From positions 1-35,549 of the forward strand of contig NZ_MLCN01000009.1 in the NCBI RefSeq assembly GCF_001982605.1: 35,549 bases of DNA. Reading direction: 5' to 3'. This DNA comes from Alkanindiges hydrocarboniclasticus (GTDB lineage Bacteria > Pseudomonadota > Gammaproteobacteria > Pseudomonadales > Moraxellaceae). Both the position numbers and the translations under genes were made by a program. This document shows, piece by piece, positions 7,120 through 15,077 of this stretch; position 1 is the first letter of the stretch; each line of letters starts with the position of its first letter. The notes under the pieces are model-generated. The model was not told the DNA's origin. It made no database searches and saw only the letters and a program-made list of their open reading frames with translations.

Positions 7120-8022
7120 TCAGCTTTGGGCCGACAAGGCATCAATATAGGGTTGAATTTCATCGCGGTTCTTTAAAGTGATCTGCTGCGCGAGAGGGTC
7201 GGGTGCTTCCTTGGTATGCAAACCCAAACGTCTCAGCGTGTAGTACAGAAACGCTTGGCGGCATGGAAGTTTGACCTCTCCATCTTCCATGCCGTAGTCC
7301 AACTCTAAGACTCGTTTCTTGGCTGCAGGCAAATCGGGATGCGGTGCAAGTACCAGCGTCAATACAGTTTGCCAATGCGAATCTTGGTTGGAGTCCACTT
7401 GGGTCGCCTCGAAGCCATCGATGCGCAGGATTCGAGCAAGGACGAAATCGCTGAAGCGCTGGCGCTTGTGGCAAAACGCGCGCATGTGCCAGCGAAAACC
7501 GTCATTGCCAAGGGCGTGGGGAGACAGCAAGCGAACCGATTCATCCAACGACGTCATGGACTGGTAGCTCACCAGAATGGATTCCTGCTGGCGGATTGCG
7601 CGCACCACTGCTTCGACGGTCTGCTCATTGATCGTGCGCCAAGGGGACGGGGCCCAATCTGTCTCCGGCGCGGAGCCGATGAAGCTGGCCGTCGGCTCGA
7701 CAATTCCCATCTTTGTCGCTAGCAGTTCTGCTAGATAGCGTTGCGCCGAGCTTCGTTGGTAAAGCGGGTGAAAACTCTGCGCTGCCGTGTAGGTCTTGGA
7801 GCTGCGGTCGTAAGTCAGGTTGCTCGGCGCCAACTCCATGTACTTGGAAATGTCCAGCGATGCCTGCGGGACCGAAATACCAAAGTGCTCGGTGAGATCC
7901 ATCCGGTTGATGCGCCGCTCCCAGCGCAGACGGAAATCGATGAATTGAAGTCTGCTCTCCAGCCCCCAACTTAGCCCCTTAGGCTCAGCAGGTTCGGCGG
8001 CAGGAAAGGAAGGTTTTTGCAT
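7120..8022 (-). CDS. WYL-domain transcriptional regulator, CapW/BrxR-like
   Basis: A protein of 300 residues. The N-terminal winged helix-turn-helix (about 20-75, including RLQFIDFRLRWERRINR and FGISVPQASLDISKY) and the following segment closely follow the CapW/BrxR family, whose members repress CBASS, BREX and other defence operons. The WYL domain (about 140-215) shows the ligand-binding core as RWHMRAFC in place of a literal WYL. A WCX-like extension completes it. It is transcribed away from the MBL gene across 89 bases, the layout of an autoregulated repressor of a divergent operon. The inverted pair GTAGACG (8039-8045) and CGTCTAC (8093-8099) brackets that region. The ligand that relieves repression is unknown. 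Confidence 0.8.
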   Translation of the reverse strand: MQKPSFPAAEPAEPKGLSWGLESRLQFIDFRLRWERRINRMDLTEHFGISVPQASLDISKYMELAPSNLTYDRSSKTYTAAQSFHPLYQRSSAQRYLAELLATKMGIVEPTASFIGSAPETDWAPSPWRTINEQTVEAVVRAIRQQESILVSYQSMTSLDESVRLLSPHALGNDGFRWHMRAFCHKRQRFSDFVLARILRIDGFEATQVDSNQDSHWQTVLTLVLAPHPDLPAAKKRVLELDYGMEDGEVKLPCRQAFLYYTLRRLGLHTKEAPDPLAQQITLKNRDEIQPYIDALSAQS

Positions 8023-8111
8023 CAGTCACGCCTAAAAAGTAGACGGATATAAAAAATCGTCGTACATTAACTATACGCGATCATCCTTCGGTCGTCTACC
8101 CGGAGACCCCA
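8023..8111. promoter_or_regulatory. divergent promoter/operator region of the defence-like cassette
   Basis: These 89 bases lie between two divergent starts, are AT-richer than the neighbouring genes, and are framed by the exact inverted copies GTAGACG (8039-8045) and CGTCTAC (8093-8099). A TATAGT (leftward) or TATACG (rightward) hexamer overlaps at about 8072-8077 on the two strands. A WYL-family dimer bound here could control both directions. The exact -35 boxes are not clear. Confidence 0.45.
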
Positions 8112-9305
8112 GTGCCTACAACCATCACGTTTTTTCCCGTCGACAACGGGGACATGACCCTCATCAAGTTCGGCGATCTCGACGCGACGACTCTGCTGAT
8201 CGACGTAAACATCAGGCAAGACGCCGACGACCCTGACGGGGAGGCGCGCGATGTCGCCAAGGATTTGCGCGAACGACTGAAGAAGGATGAGAACGGCAGG
8301 CCGTATGTCGATGCGTTCCTGCTGAGCCACCCGGATCAAGACCATTGCCGAGGGTTGAAGCGACACTTCTACCTAGGGCCACTCGACAAGTACCCGGACG
8401 ACAAGAAGGACGACAAGGACAAGAAAATCGTGATCCGCGAGATGTGGTCGTCCCCGATCGTGTTTCGACGCGCCAGCAAGACGCACACCTTGAGCGACGA
8501 CGCCAAGGCATTCAACACGGAGGCGCGTCGGCGCGTGCAACTGAACCGTGACAAGAATTTCGCCGTCGGGAACGGTGACCGCATTCAGATCATGGGCGAG
8601 GACATCGACGGAAAAACCGATGATCTCACTTCGATTGTGCGGAAGGTGGACACGCGCTTTTCAACGATCAATGGCAAGAGTTCCGCATTCTTTTCTGCGT
8701 TTCTTTTGGCTCCACTGGACGCCCAGGATGACGAGGAAGAGGAAGAGTGCCTGGTCAAGAACCAGTCCAGCGTTATTCTGAACATCACGTTGGCGGCTGA
8801 CGCGCAGACGCCGGATGGTGCGAAATTCCTTACTGGTGGCGATGCTGAGGTGTTCATCTGGAACCGCCAGTGGCAACGCCACAAGGCTGAAGCAGATGTG
8901 CTTGAGTACGACATCATGCAGGCGCCTCATCATTGTTCCTGGCATTCGCTGTCCTATGACAGCTGGTCCGACTACCGTGAAAAAGCCAAGCTCGATGCTG
9001 ATGCTCGCAAGGCGCTTTCGCAGACCCGTGACGGCGCCGTCATCGTCGCCAGTTGCAAGCCGATCGCAGACGACGACAGCGATCCGCCCTGCATCCGCGC
9101 AAAGCGTGAATACGTAGCAATCGTGGACGAAGTAAAAGGCGACTTTTACTGCACGGGCGAATATCCGAGCGAAAAATCCGTGGAGCCCCTCGTTTTCACC
9201 GTAACCGCTCAGGGTGTGCAACCTCCCTCGAAGAAGGAGTCCGGATCGAAGGCCGCTGCCGTGGTGACCTCCGCGCGCGCGCCCATGCCACACGGGGCAT
9301 CATGA
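8112..9305 (+). CDS. ComEC-like metallo-beta-lactamase-fold hydrolase
   Basis: A protein of 397 residues starting at GTG 8112, with CGGAG seven bases upstream. It has the MBL fold of the ComEC/Rec2-like type without membrane segments: FFPVDNGD near the N-terminus, the metal motif HPDQDH at 73-78, FLTGGDAEV with Asp244, and PHHCSWHS with His273 and His274. These are the expected metal ligands of a hydrolase acting on phosphodiesters or, in ubiquitin-like operons, an unknown conjugate. Lys/Asp-rich (about 95-110) and Glu-rich (about 208-214) insertions look like surface loops. It overlaps the E2-E1-JAB gene by ATGA, so the two products are made together. Comparative genomics of bacterial E1/E2/JAB operons has reported MBL partners. 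The biochemical role is unknown. Confidence 0.8.
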   Translation: MPTTITFFPVDNGDMTLIKFGDLDATTLLIDVNIRQDADDPDGEARDVAKDLRERLKKDENGRPYVDAFLLSHPDQDHCRGLKRHFYLGPLDKYPDDKKDDKDKKIVIREMWSSPIVFRRASKTHTLSDDAKAFNTEARRRVQLNRDKNFAVGNGDRIQIMGEDIDGKTDDLTSIVRKVDTRFSTINGKSSAFFSAFLLAPLDAQDDEEEEECLVKNQSSVILNITLAADAQTPDGAKFLTGGDAEVFIWNRQWQRHKAEADVLEYDIMQAPHHCSWHSLSYDSWSDYREKAKLDADARKALSQTRDGAVIVASCKPIADDDSDPPCIRAKREYVAIVDEVKGDFYCTGEYPSEKSVEPLVFTVTAQGVQPPSKKESGSKAAAVVTSARAPMPHGAS

Positions 9306-11557
9306 CGGGCACCATCGCGGACGCACTGCATCAACTTCAGCGGCACAGGGGCCTTGTCCGCGTTGGCGAGCCAAGGAAAAGTGGTGAATCGACGCAGATT
9401 GAAGTCGATGTTGCTGTTGAATTGCCGAGCAGGTCTCGGCGCAATGGCGTATCCGGGACCGGAGTGCGCTCGGTCGAGACATGCGTTCTGGTATTCGGCA
9501 GTGACTGGCCCATGTCTGCACCCAAGCCTTTCTTGCGTGCGGACTTCCCACTCAACTTGCCGCACATCAATCCTCATCGCGAAGGCGAGTTGGTCTCGCC
9601 TTGTCTGTTCGAGGGATCGTTGGACGAGCTGCTGCATCGGTTTGGTCTGGACGCCATCGTCGATCAGTTGATCGTTTGGTTGCACAAGGCCGCAGCCGGG
9701 ACGTTGCTGGACCTTGAACAGGGGTGGGAGCCGACTCGTCGAGACAGTTGTCCTTCGACCCTTGTATTCAGTGCCGAGAATGTCGCGGCCGCCGCTCCCG
9801 CTGACGGCACGATTTTGGTGGTTCCCGCAGGCTACGTGACGATTGATGGCGGGCTATACGCCATCGTCAATGCCGAACTGACTGCTCAAGTCGATCCTGT
9901 GTTCTATCAGGAGGTTCACAACGACAAGTTGGGTAAATGGGGAAATGGCCATACCGCAGCCTTCATTGCGCGGGCTCCAATAACCGACGGCAACCCGCAT
10001 GTGGTCGGCCACTATCAACCCGAGACGGTTGTCGATCTCGCGACGTTGCTTGATCGAGCAGCGGAACTCGGCGTCGATCGTGACGCTTTGGCTCAAGGCT
10101 TGGACGGCTACTATGGACGTTCGATTCTGGATATGCAGCAAGACTCGCGTGGCTGGACGCATGGCTTGTATGCGATTGTGATTCTGACTGTTCAAAGGCC
10201 AGCGTCGCTTGTGGGCTCACCGGGGAGAAGTATCGAGGTATTGCCCTACGTGGTGCGCTATGAACTCAACGCTCAATCGCTCCTGGAGCGAAACGCCACG
10301 GTTCACCCGGCTTTTCACGCACATGCGTTGTCTCCCGAACTGCTGGCAAGAACGTCCGGCATTCCATCTGCGGCCACATCGCAGCCGCTGGTCTTGCTCG
10401 GCTGCGGAAGCGTGGGGTCGAAAATCGCGATGCAACTGGGGCGAGCGGGTTTCGGCTCAATGACCTTCGTCGATAACGAGTCCATGTCGCCTCACAACGC
10501 GGCCCGGCATGCACTCATTGAGCGGGCATCGGTGCTGGTCCCACCTCGGAAGTCGGCGCTGATGAAGACGGCCTTTGAGTCGCTGTCGCATCTTCAATCG
10601 CAAGCGTTCGACACCGACGCAGTGACTCTCTTGGTCGATGCTGCGCAGTTTGCTGCAACCGTTCCGCAGGATGCGGCCCTCATCGTGGATGCGACAGCCT
10701 CACTTCAGGTGTTGGCCGCAGAAACGCAATCAACGGCGCTGAACCAATCCCCTGCGCGGTTGGCACGGATCGTCATGTATGGCCAGGGGCGCTGTGTCGC
10801 GGTTTTGCTTGAAGGGCCTGGTCGCGCCGGTCGGGTTGACGATCTTACGGCATTCTTGTTCGAGTGCTGTCGGTTTGTGCCGGAACTGCGGGCGTCGATT
10901 GCTGGCGATACGTCTGAGCCGACGCGTATTTTTGTGGGCGACAACTGCCGTTCACTGACGATGCCAATGTCCGATGCCGTTGTTTCGCGTTCTGCTTCAT
11001 TAGCTGGCCTGCAACTGGAACGCTGGCTCGTTGGCGGACTCCCGAAGGAGGCGACGCTTTGCGCCGGGGTCTCGGATACCGAAGGCCTCGGCATGGCATG
11101 GACCAGCACCAGCCTCGGCCCGACCACTGTGCTCAACGTAGCAGACGATGGTGGCTGGAACATTCGGATTCTGCACCCTGTCGTGCAAGCGATCCATGCT
11201 GATGCGCTGCGCTGGGGCGCTCTGGAAACAGGTGGAGCCTTGGTCGGTCGTATCTCGTTTGAGAATCGAACCATCACCATTGCTGGCCTCGTGGATGCGC
11301 CGCCTGACAGCATTCGGGAGGCCGCCCGCTTCGTCCTTGGGACGAATGGGCTTGTTCAAAATTTGCGCACAGCGAATGGAACCTCTTTGGGGTATCTGGC
11401 CTTCATCGGCACTTGGCATAGCCACCCGAAAGGCGGCGCACATTCGGGCATAGACCGAAATACGTTGCGCGGCATCGCCGAGGATGCTGGCGGCCTTCCC
11501 GCCGTGTCGTTGGTATGGACTCCGACAGGACTCAGGTGTGCGGTGGATCGCTGGTAA
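9302..11557 (+). CDS. E2-E1(ThiF)-JAB fusion protein of a ubiquitin-like system
   Basis: One protein of 751 residues carries three activities. About 1-145 is an E2-like domain: PFLRADFPLNLPHINP and then Cys101 in SPCLFEG, the likely thioester cysteine. About 150-340 is a linker domain with no recognised fold. About 350-600 is a ThiF/E1 adenylation domain, with the nucleotide loop LLGCGSVGS at 365-373, VDNESMSPHNAARH and PPRKSALMK. About 625-751 is a JAB/MPN peptidase with Glu642, His706, His708, Ser715 and Asp718. Such a fusion could activate, transfer and release a ubiquitin-like tag, as Cap2 and Cap3 do for CBASS. No tag protein or CD-NTase is visible nearby. The JAMM spacing between the second His and Asp is one residue shorter than the usual x10. 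Confidence 0.88.
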   Translation: MTGTIADALHQLQRHRGLVRVGEPRKSGESTQIEVDVAVELPSRSRRNGVSGTGVRSVETCVLVFGSDWPMSAPKPFLRADFPLNLPHINPHREGELVSPCLFEGSLDELLHRFGLDAIVDQLIVWLHKAAAGTLLDLEQGWEPTRRDSCPSTLVFSAENVAAAAPADGTILVVPAGYVTIDGGLYAIVNAELTAQVDPVFYQEVHNDKLGKWGNGHTAAFIARAPITDGNPHVVGHYQPETVVDLATLLDRAAELGVDRDALAQGLDGYYGRSILDMQQDSRGWTHGLYAIVILTVQRPASLVGSPGRSIEVLPYVVRYELNAQSLLERNATVHPAFHAHALSPELLARTSGIPSAATSQPLVLLGCGSVGSKIAMQLGRAGFGSMTFVDNESMSPHNAARHALIERASVLVPPRKSALMKTAFESLSHLQSQAFDTDAVTLLVDAAQFAATVPQDAALIVDATASLQVLAAETQSTALNQSPARLARIVMYGQGRCVAVLLEGPGRAGRVDDLTAFLFECCRFVPELRASIAGDTSEPTRIFVGDNCRSLTMPMSDAVVSRSASLAGLQLERWLVGGLPKEATLCAGVSDTEGLGMAWTSTSLGPTTVLNVADDGGWNIRILHPVVQAIHADALRWGALETGGALVGRISFENRTITIAGLVDAPPDSIREAARFVLGTNGLVQNLRTANGTSLGYLAFIGTWHSHPKGGAHSGIDRNTLRGIAEDAGGLPAVSLVWTPTGLRCAVDRW

Positions 11558-11602
11558 AGGCAAAGCCGCCGGCACTTTCTTGGCATAAAACGAAAGGGAT
11601 GT

Positions 11603-11788
11603 ATGGCTGACTACTTCGAGATCGATTTTCTTGGCGTCGAAACAGCGAAAAGCGGGGATGCAATCACGCTACGCTATTCGGTGAATGGCACAGAGGGCGT
11701 GCACGTCGTTGACGGTGGGTATCTGGATACGGGAGATCAGCTCGTCGAGCACCTGAAGACGTACTATGGAACAACAGTCATCGACCAA
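11603..11788 (+). pseudogene. 5' stump of a second MBL-fold gene
   Basis: The first 60 or so residues resemble the N-terminal strand pairs of a second ComEC-like MBL protein: FEIDFLGVETAKSGDAI, then HVVDGGYLDTGDQLVEHLK and TYYG. The expected next motif, THPDxDH, never comes. After about residue 62 the frame runs into the relaxase fragment in another frame and stops at 12019 with no MBL homology. The gene is therefore cut at about 11785-11795. It begins 45 bases after the E2-E1-JAB gene and was probably the third gene of that operon. Without the metal site the stump cannot be active. Confidence 0.7.
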
Positions 11789-12312
11789 GCGCGAACGCCA
11801 GCCCGCAGTCGCTCGCCAAGCACCTGCGCTACATCGAGCGCGACGGCGCCGGCCGCGATGGCGAACCGGGCCGGGCCTACGGGCCGCAGATTGACGATGC
11901 CGACCTCGATGCCTTCAAGGAGCGGGCCGACGACGACCGGCACCATTTCCGCTTCATCGTCTCACCGGAAGACGGTGCCGAGCTTGAGGAGTTGCGCACC
12001 TACACCCGGCATCTGGTGAACCGGATGGAAGCCGACCTGGGGACGCGGCTGGATTGGGTGGCAGTCGATCACTGGAACACCGACAACCCGCACACCCACC
12101 TGATCGTGCGCGGGCGCGACGACACCGGCAAAGACCTCATCATCGCGGGCGACTACATCGCCCACGGCTTCCGCCATCGCGCCGCCGAACTGGCGACGGA
12201 ATGGCTGGGGCCGCGCACCGAACTGGAGATTCAGCAGACCTTGCAGCGCGAGGTGGAACAGGAGCGGTGGACGAGCCTCGACCGCACATTGCAGCGTGAG
12301 GCCGGCGAGGAT
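11789..12312 (+). pseudogene. internal fragment of the ICE VirD2-like relaxase
   Basis: The frame that includes 11992-12312 and extends back to about 11795 encodes about 172 residues of an RlxS/TraI-type relaxase (DUF3363-associated family). It contains SLAKHLRYIERDGAGRDGEP, HHFRFIVSPEDG and the metal-binding motif DHWNTDNPHTHLIVRG (His-x-Asp-x3-PHxH type motif III). The N-terminus with the nicking tyrosine and the long C-terminus are missing. The upstream join is with the second MBL gene. The downstream join is at about 12312, after QREAGED, followed by 18 unrelated residues. Intact relatives are several hundred residues longer. As assembled, the ICE lacks a working relaxase here. Confidence 0.78.
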
Positions 12313-12343
12313 GTTGGGACATGTAGATGTGCTCAATCATGGG

Positions 12344-13231
12344 TTACGGGTGTGTTTCACGCTTAGCCCAACCAGGGTGCTTTGTCAGCAAACCCAACAT
12401 CTCGTCCATCGCGTCATAGGAGCGTTTGAGCGTGCTGTATGGATTCCCCCCGACCAATGTGCCATCATAGCCGACGGGGCCGGTATAACCGAACGACTTG
12501 GCAAGTCCAAGAAGTGCGAAGTTGTCGAGTTCTCCTGCATCGAGCGCCTCGAAAGTGGCAATACGACTCCAGCCAAGTGGGCTGCGGGTTGCGCCGCTGA
12601 GAGTCAATTCCCGCATGAAGGGTGTTGACGCCATTAACGCTGGCGTCGGGTCTACGGCCTGATAGCCCTCCGTCGGGCTGCCTGCATTGGTTTCGTAGCC
12701 ATACCAGTGATAGCTTGGAAACACGATGCCGAGATTCGGATGGTTCACGACCGAGCAGATCTGTGCCGCAATGGAGTAATGATCCATCCAGAAGCCCAGA
12801 TGAAAATACAGCAGGATGTCAATTCCGCGCCGTGCGCAAATCTCAAGTGCCCGACCAAGGAAGTCCTGCAATACCTTGTCGTCCGGTGCCTTTCGATGAT
12901 TTGAACCGTGGCCTGCCGTCCTGATTCCAAGATTGACAGCCTTCACGCCTTCCATCTCCTCAAGCATCCGCAAGAGTCCTGCGTTGATGGGATGCTGTGG
13001 GCCCTGATCCAGGTCGATCACCACATACACGCTAAAGACCTCCAAACCGAAACGATCTTTCACGGTGGATAGACGCTTTGCGGTTTCCCATCGGCTCCCT
13101 GACCAGACGGCATAGGTCAGGCCGTCATAACCGATGTCAGCCAGCATTTCGCATTGGACATCGAAGGCATAGGTACCAGCCGAAGAAGTAAAAGCGAGAT
13201 CCCAGGCAAAAATTTTATGACCGTGCAGCAT
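12344..13231 (-). CDS. sugar phosphate isomerase/epimerase-like TIM-barrel protein
   Basis: A protein of 295 residues from ATG 13231, preceded by GGAGGAGG. The longer frame from 13312 overlaps the upstream gene and lacks support. The sequence has AP-endonuclease-2/xylose-isomerase-like barrel features: CEMLADIGYDGLTYAVW, FSVYVVIDLD, ARRGIDILLYFHLGF, VNHPNLGIVFPSYHWY and a late YDGTLVGG. Metal ligands are likely among these His, Asp and Glu residues. It starts inside the last codons of the oxidoreductase part upstream (17-base overlap), so the two were probably co-translated. The substrate is unknown. The C-terminus lies about 30 bases from the relaxase junction, and its last few residues could be altered by that join. 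Confidence 0.72.
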   Translation of the reverse strand: MLHGHKIFAWDLAFTSSAGTYAFDVQCEMLADIGYDGLTYAVWSGSRWETAKRLSTVKDRFGLEVFSVYVVIDLDQGPQHPINAGLLRMLEEMEGVKAVNLGIRTAGHGSNHRKAPDDKVLQDFLGRALEICARRGIDILLYFHLGFWMDHYSIAAQICSVVNHPNLGIVFPSYHWYGYETNAGSPTEGYQAVDPTPALMASTPFMRELTLSGATRSPLGWSRIATFEALDAGELDNFALLGLAKSFGYTGPVGYDGTLVGGNPYSTLKRSYDAMDEMLGLLTKHPGWAKRETHP

Positions 13232-15065
13232 CCTGCGCCTCCTCCAAATGGGCAGTAGCGTGCGCCGGAAAGTGCGGTACGACATGCTCGCCAAGTTCCT
13301 GAACAATCTCATGCGCCGGACGTGTCGCGTATTTCAGGTTGAGGCCAATATGATTAACCCCAATATCGCGCAAGCGGCTGAAGTAGTCAGTAAAGAATCG
13401 GTGACCAGCCCGAAACCCGAGGAAGATGGGCGATGGGGGTTCATCGGGATTCTCCGACAGGTCAATATAGAAGGATTGCGTGAAGGGTTTGAATCTTGGT
13501 GTCAGCGACCGCCAATTCTTGATTGTCATGGCTTGCTGCGCGATATTTTGGGGATAGTAAAGCCAGCCATCCCCATGCTCGGCAATCCATTCGACCGACT
13601 GGCGTGAATGACCAGTCACCATCACGGGAATGTCTCTCAACGCCGGTTTCGGCAGCGTATCTGCACCCGACAAGTTCACTCGGGGCGTGGAGATTTCCGG
13701 GAAGTCCTCACGCCAGGCTTGACGCAACACAGTCAATGCTTCTTGGAACAACGTGGCTCGCGCATCCATTGTCTGACCGAAGGCCGGGAACTCTGTTGGC
13801 CGATCACCCGTGGCGATACCTAGCACCAGGCGCTGATTTGACAAGCGGTCGATCGAGGCTGCTGCTTTGGCCACAAGCAAGGGATGACGCAGAGTGGTGA
13901 TGACGCTGCCAGTTGCGAGCGCGATGCGCGACGTCTGTGCCGTGACGTAACCGCGCCCTTCACGGTTCTTGTCCTTGGCCAGTCGGTTGATGGACTCCGT
14001 GTAAGCGTTGGTGACGGGCATGTCCGTCTCGAAGTAGGTCATGGTCTCTTCGCGCCAGTTTCCCACTGCCCTGACCAGATCGCTCCAGACTTCCTTTTGG
14101 CCCTTCGGGATGGTGGCTATCCACTCGTCCAGGGCGGCTTCTGCCTGGAGCCGTGTGGTGGCGTCCCAGATGCCGTAGAAGCGCTCCTTGTGCTCGTAGG
14201 CGGCCAGCAGTTGCGGGAACGCGCCTGTCCAGGTCTCCATGATGAGGCGCTCCCGGTCTGAGACTTCGTGAGCGCGTTTCAGCAGGATTTTCCGGTCTCC
14301 CTTGAGAGTCCGGCTCTGGGACGGTTTCGGCTCCTTTCTGAGGCCCTTGCGCACTCTCTCTAGGGCATCGTTGGCCATGCGCACCACATGGAACTTATCG
14401 ACCACGATACGGGCCTGGGGCAGCACAGCCTTGACCGCTGCCCGGTAGGGGTTCCACATGTCCATGCTGACGATCTCGACCTTCTGCCGGTCTTTCAGCT
14501 TCATCAGGTAGTTGGTCACCACGTCCTGGCGGCGGGTGGCCAGCAGGTCGAGCAGGGTTCGCTCCTCAATGTTGGTCAGAATGCAGCGGTAGCGCTTGTT
14601 CAGGTATAGCTCGTCAATGCCCAGGATGCGGGGCGTCTCGAAGCGGTGCCAGCGCCCCAGGAACTCGGCGCGGGCGTTGAAGATGTCGCGCACCGTCTTC
14701 TCGTCCAGGCCGGTCTGTGCCGCCACAAAGGTGTAGGGGTGGTTGAAGGATTCCTTCTCCACGTACTCATGCAGCCGCAGTGTCATACGGAATCCGTCCA
14801 CCATCTCCGGTAGCTGGGGCCTGAATGTTGTCTTGCAGGCCCGGCAGGTGTATCGGCGGCGGACCACCCAGAGAGTGACCCGCTTGCCGTGGATGGGCAG
14901 ATCACGATAGGGAACGTCACGCTTGCCGAACCGCACGAACTCACCCTGCACGCCGCACCCCTCGCAGGCTACTGGTGTAGGTGCTTCAAGCCGAAAATGT
15001 ATGTCTTCATTCTGCTCATCAGAATCCACCAACTGGTACCCAGGAAGGCTTAACGAATTAATCAT
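13215..15065 (-). CDS. in-frame chimera: ISL3 transposase (N) and LLM-class oxidoreductase (C)
   Basis: An unbroken frame of 616 residues joins two unrelated proteins. Residues 1 to about 373 are an ISL3-family transposase: zinc cysteines CEGC (34-37) and CRAC (74-77), a helix-turn-helix near 110-130, ILGIDELYL with Asp151, SMDMWNPYR with Asp202 and AYTESINRLAKDKNREGRGY with Glu357. From about 374 the sequence is the C-terminal part of a luciferase-like (LLM, TIGR03571-like) flavin oxidoreductase: TSRIALATGSVITTLRHPL, KAAASIDRLSNQRLVLGIATGD and VMVTGHSRQSVEWIAEHGDGWLYY. The junction is at about 13949. Each half lacks part of its parent (the transposase end and the N-terminal barrel half of the oxidoreductase), so activity is doubtful. 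A deletion best explains it. Confidence 0.82.
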   Translation of the reverse strand: MINSLSLPGYQLVDSDEQNEDIHFRLEAPTPVACEGCGVQGEFVRFGKRDVPYRDLPIHGKRVTLWVVRRRYTCRACKTTFRPQLPEMVDGFRMTLRLHEYVEKESFNHPYTFVAAQTGLDEKTVRDIFNARAEFLGRWHRFETPRILGIDELYLNKRYRCILTNIEERTLLDLLATRRQDVVTNYLMKLKDRQKVEIVSMDMWNPYRAAVKAVLPQARIVVDKFHVVRMANDALERVRKGLRKEPKPSQSRTLKGDRKILLKRAHEVSDRERLIMETWTGAFPQLLAAYEHKERFYGIWDATTRLQAEAALDEWIATIPKGQKEVWSDLVRAVGNWREETMTYFETDMPVTNAYTESINRLAKDKNREGRGYVTAQTSRIALATGSVITTLRHPLLVAKAAASIDRLSNQRLVLGIATGDRPTEFPAFGQTMDARATLFQEALTVLRQAWREDFPEISTPRVNLSGADTLPKPALRDIPVMVTGHSRQSVEWIAEHGDGWLYYPQNIAQQAMTIKNWRSLTPRFKPFTQSFYIDLSENPDEPPSPIFLGFRAGHRFFTDYFSRLRDIGVNHIGLNLKYATRPAHEIVQELGEHVVPHFPAHATAHLEEAQDAARS

Positions 15066-15077
15066 CTCCCGCCTTGA

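Noticed and set aside
6325-11788. A type II CBASS locus
   Set aside because: No CD-NTase and no known CBASS effector is present, and E2, E1 and JAB are fused in one gene. The locus is related in logic but should not be named CBASS.
11603-12019. A single hypothetical gene of 138 codons
   Set aside because: Only the first 62 residues or so resemble an MBL protein. The rest is the relaxase fragment read in the wrong frame.
13232-13312. Upstream start for the isomerase-like protein
   Set aside because: The extra 27 residues are Arg-rich, overlap the oxidoreductase coding sequence and lack family resemblance. ATG 13231 has GGAGGAGG upstream.
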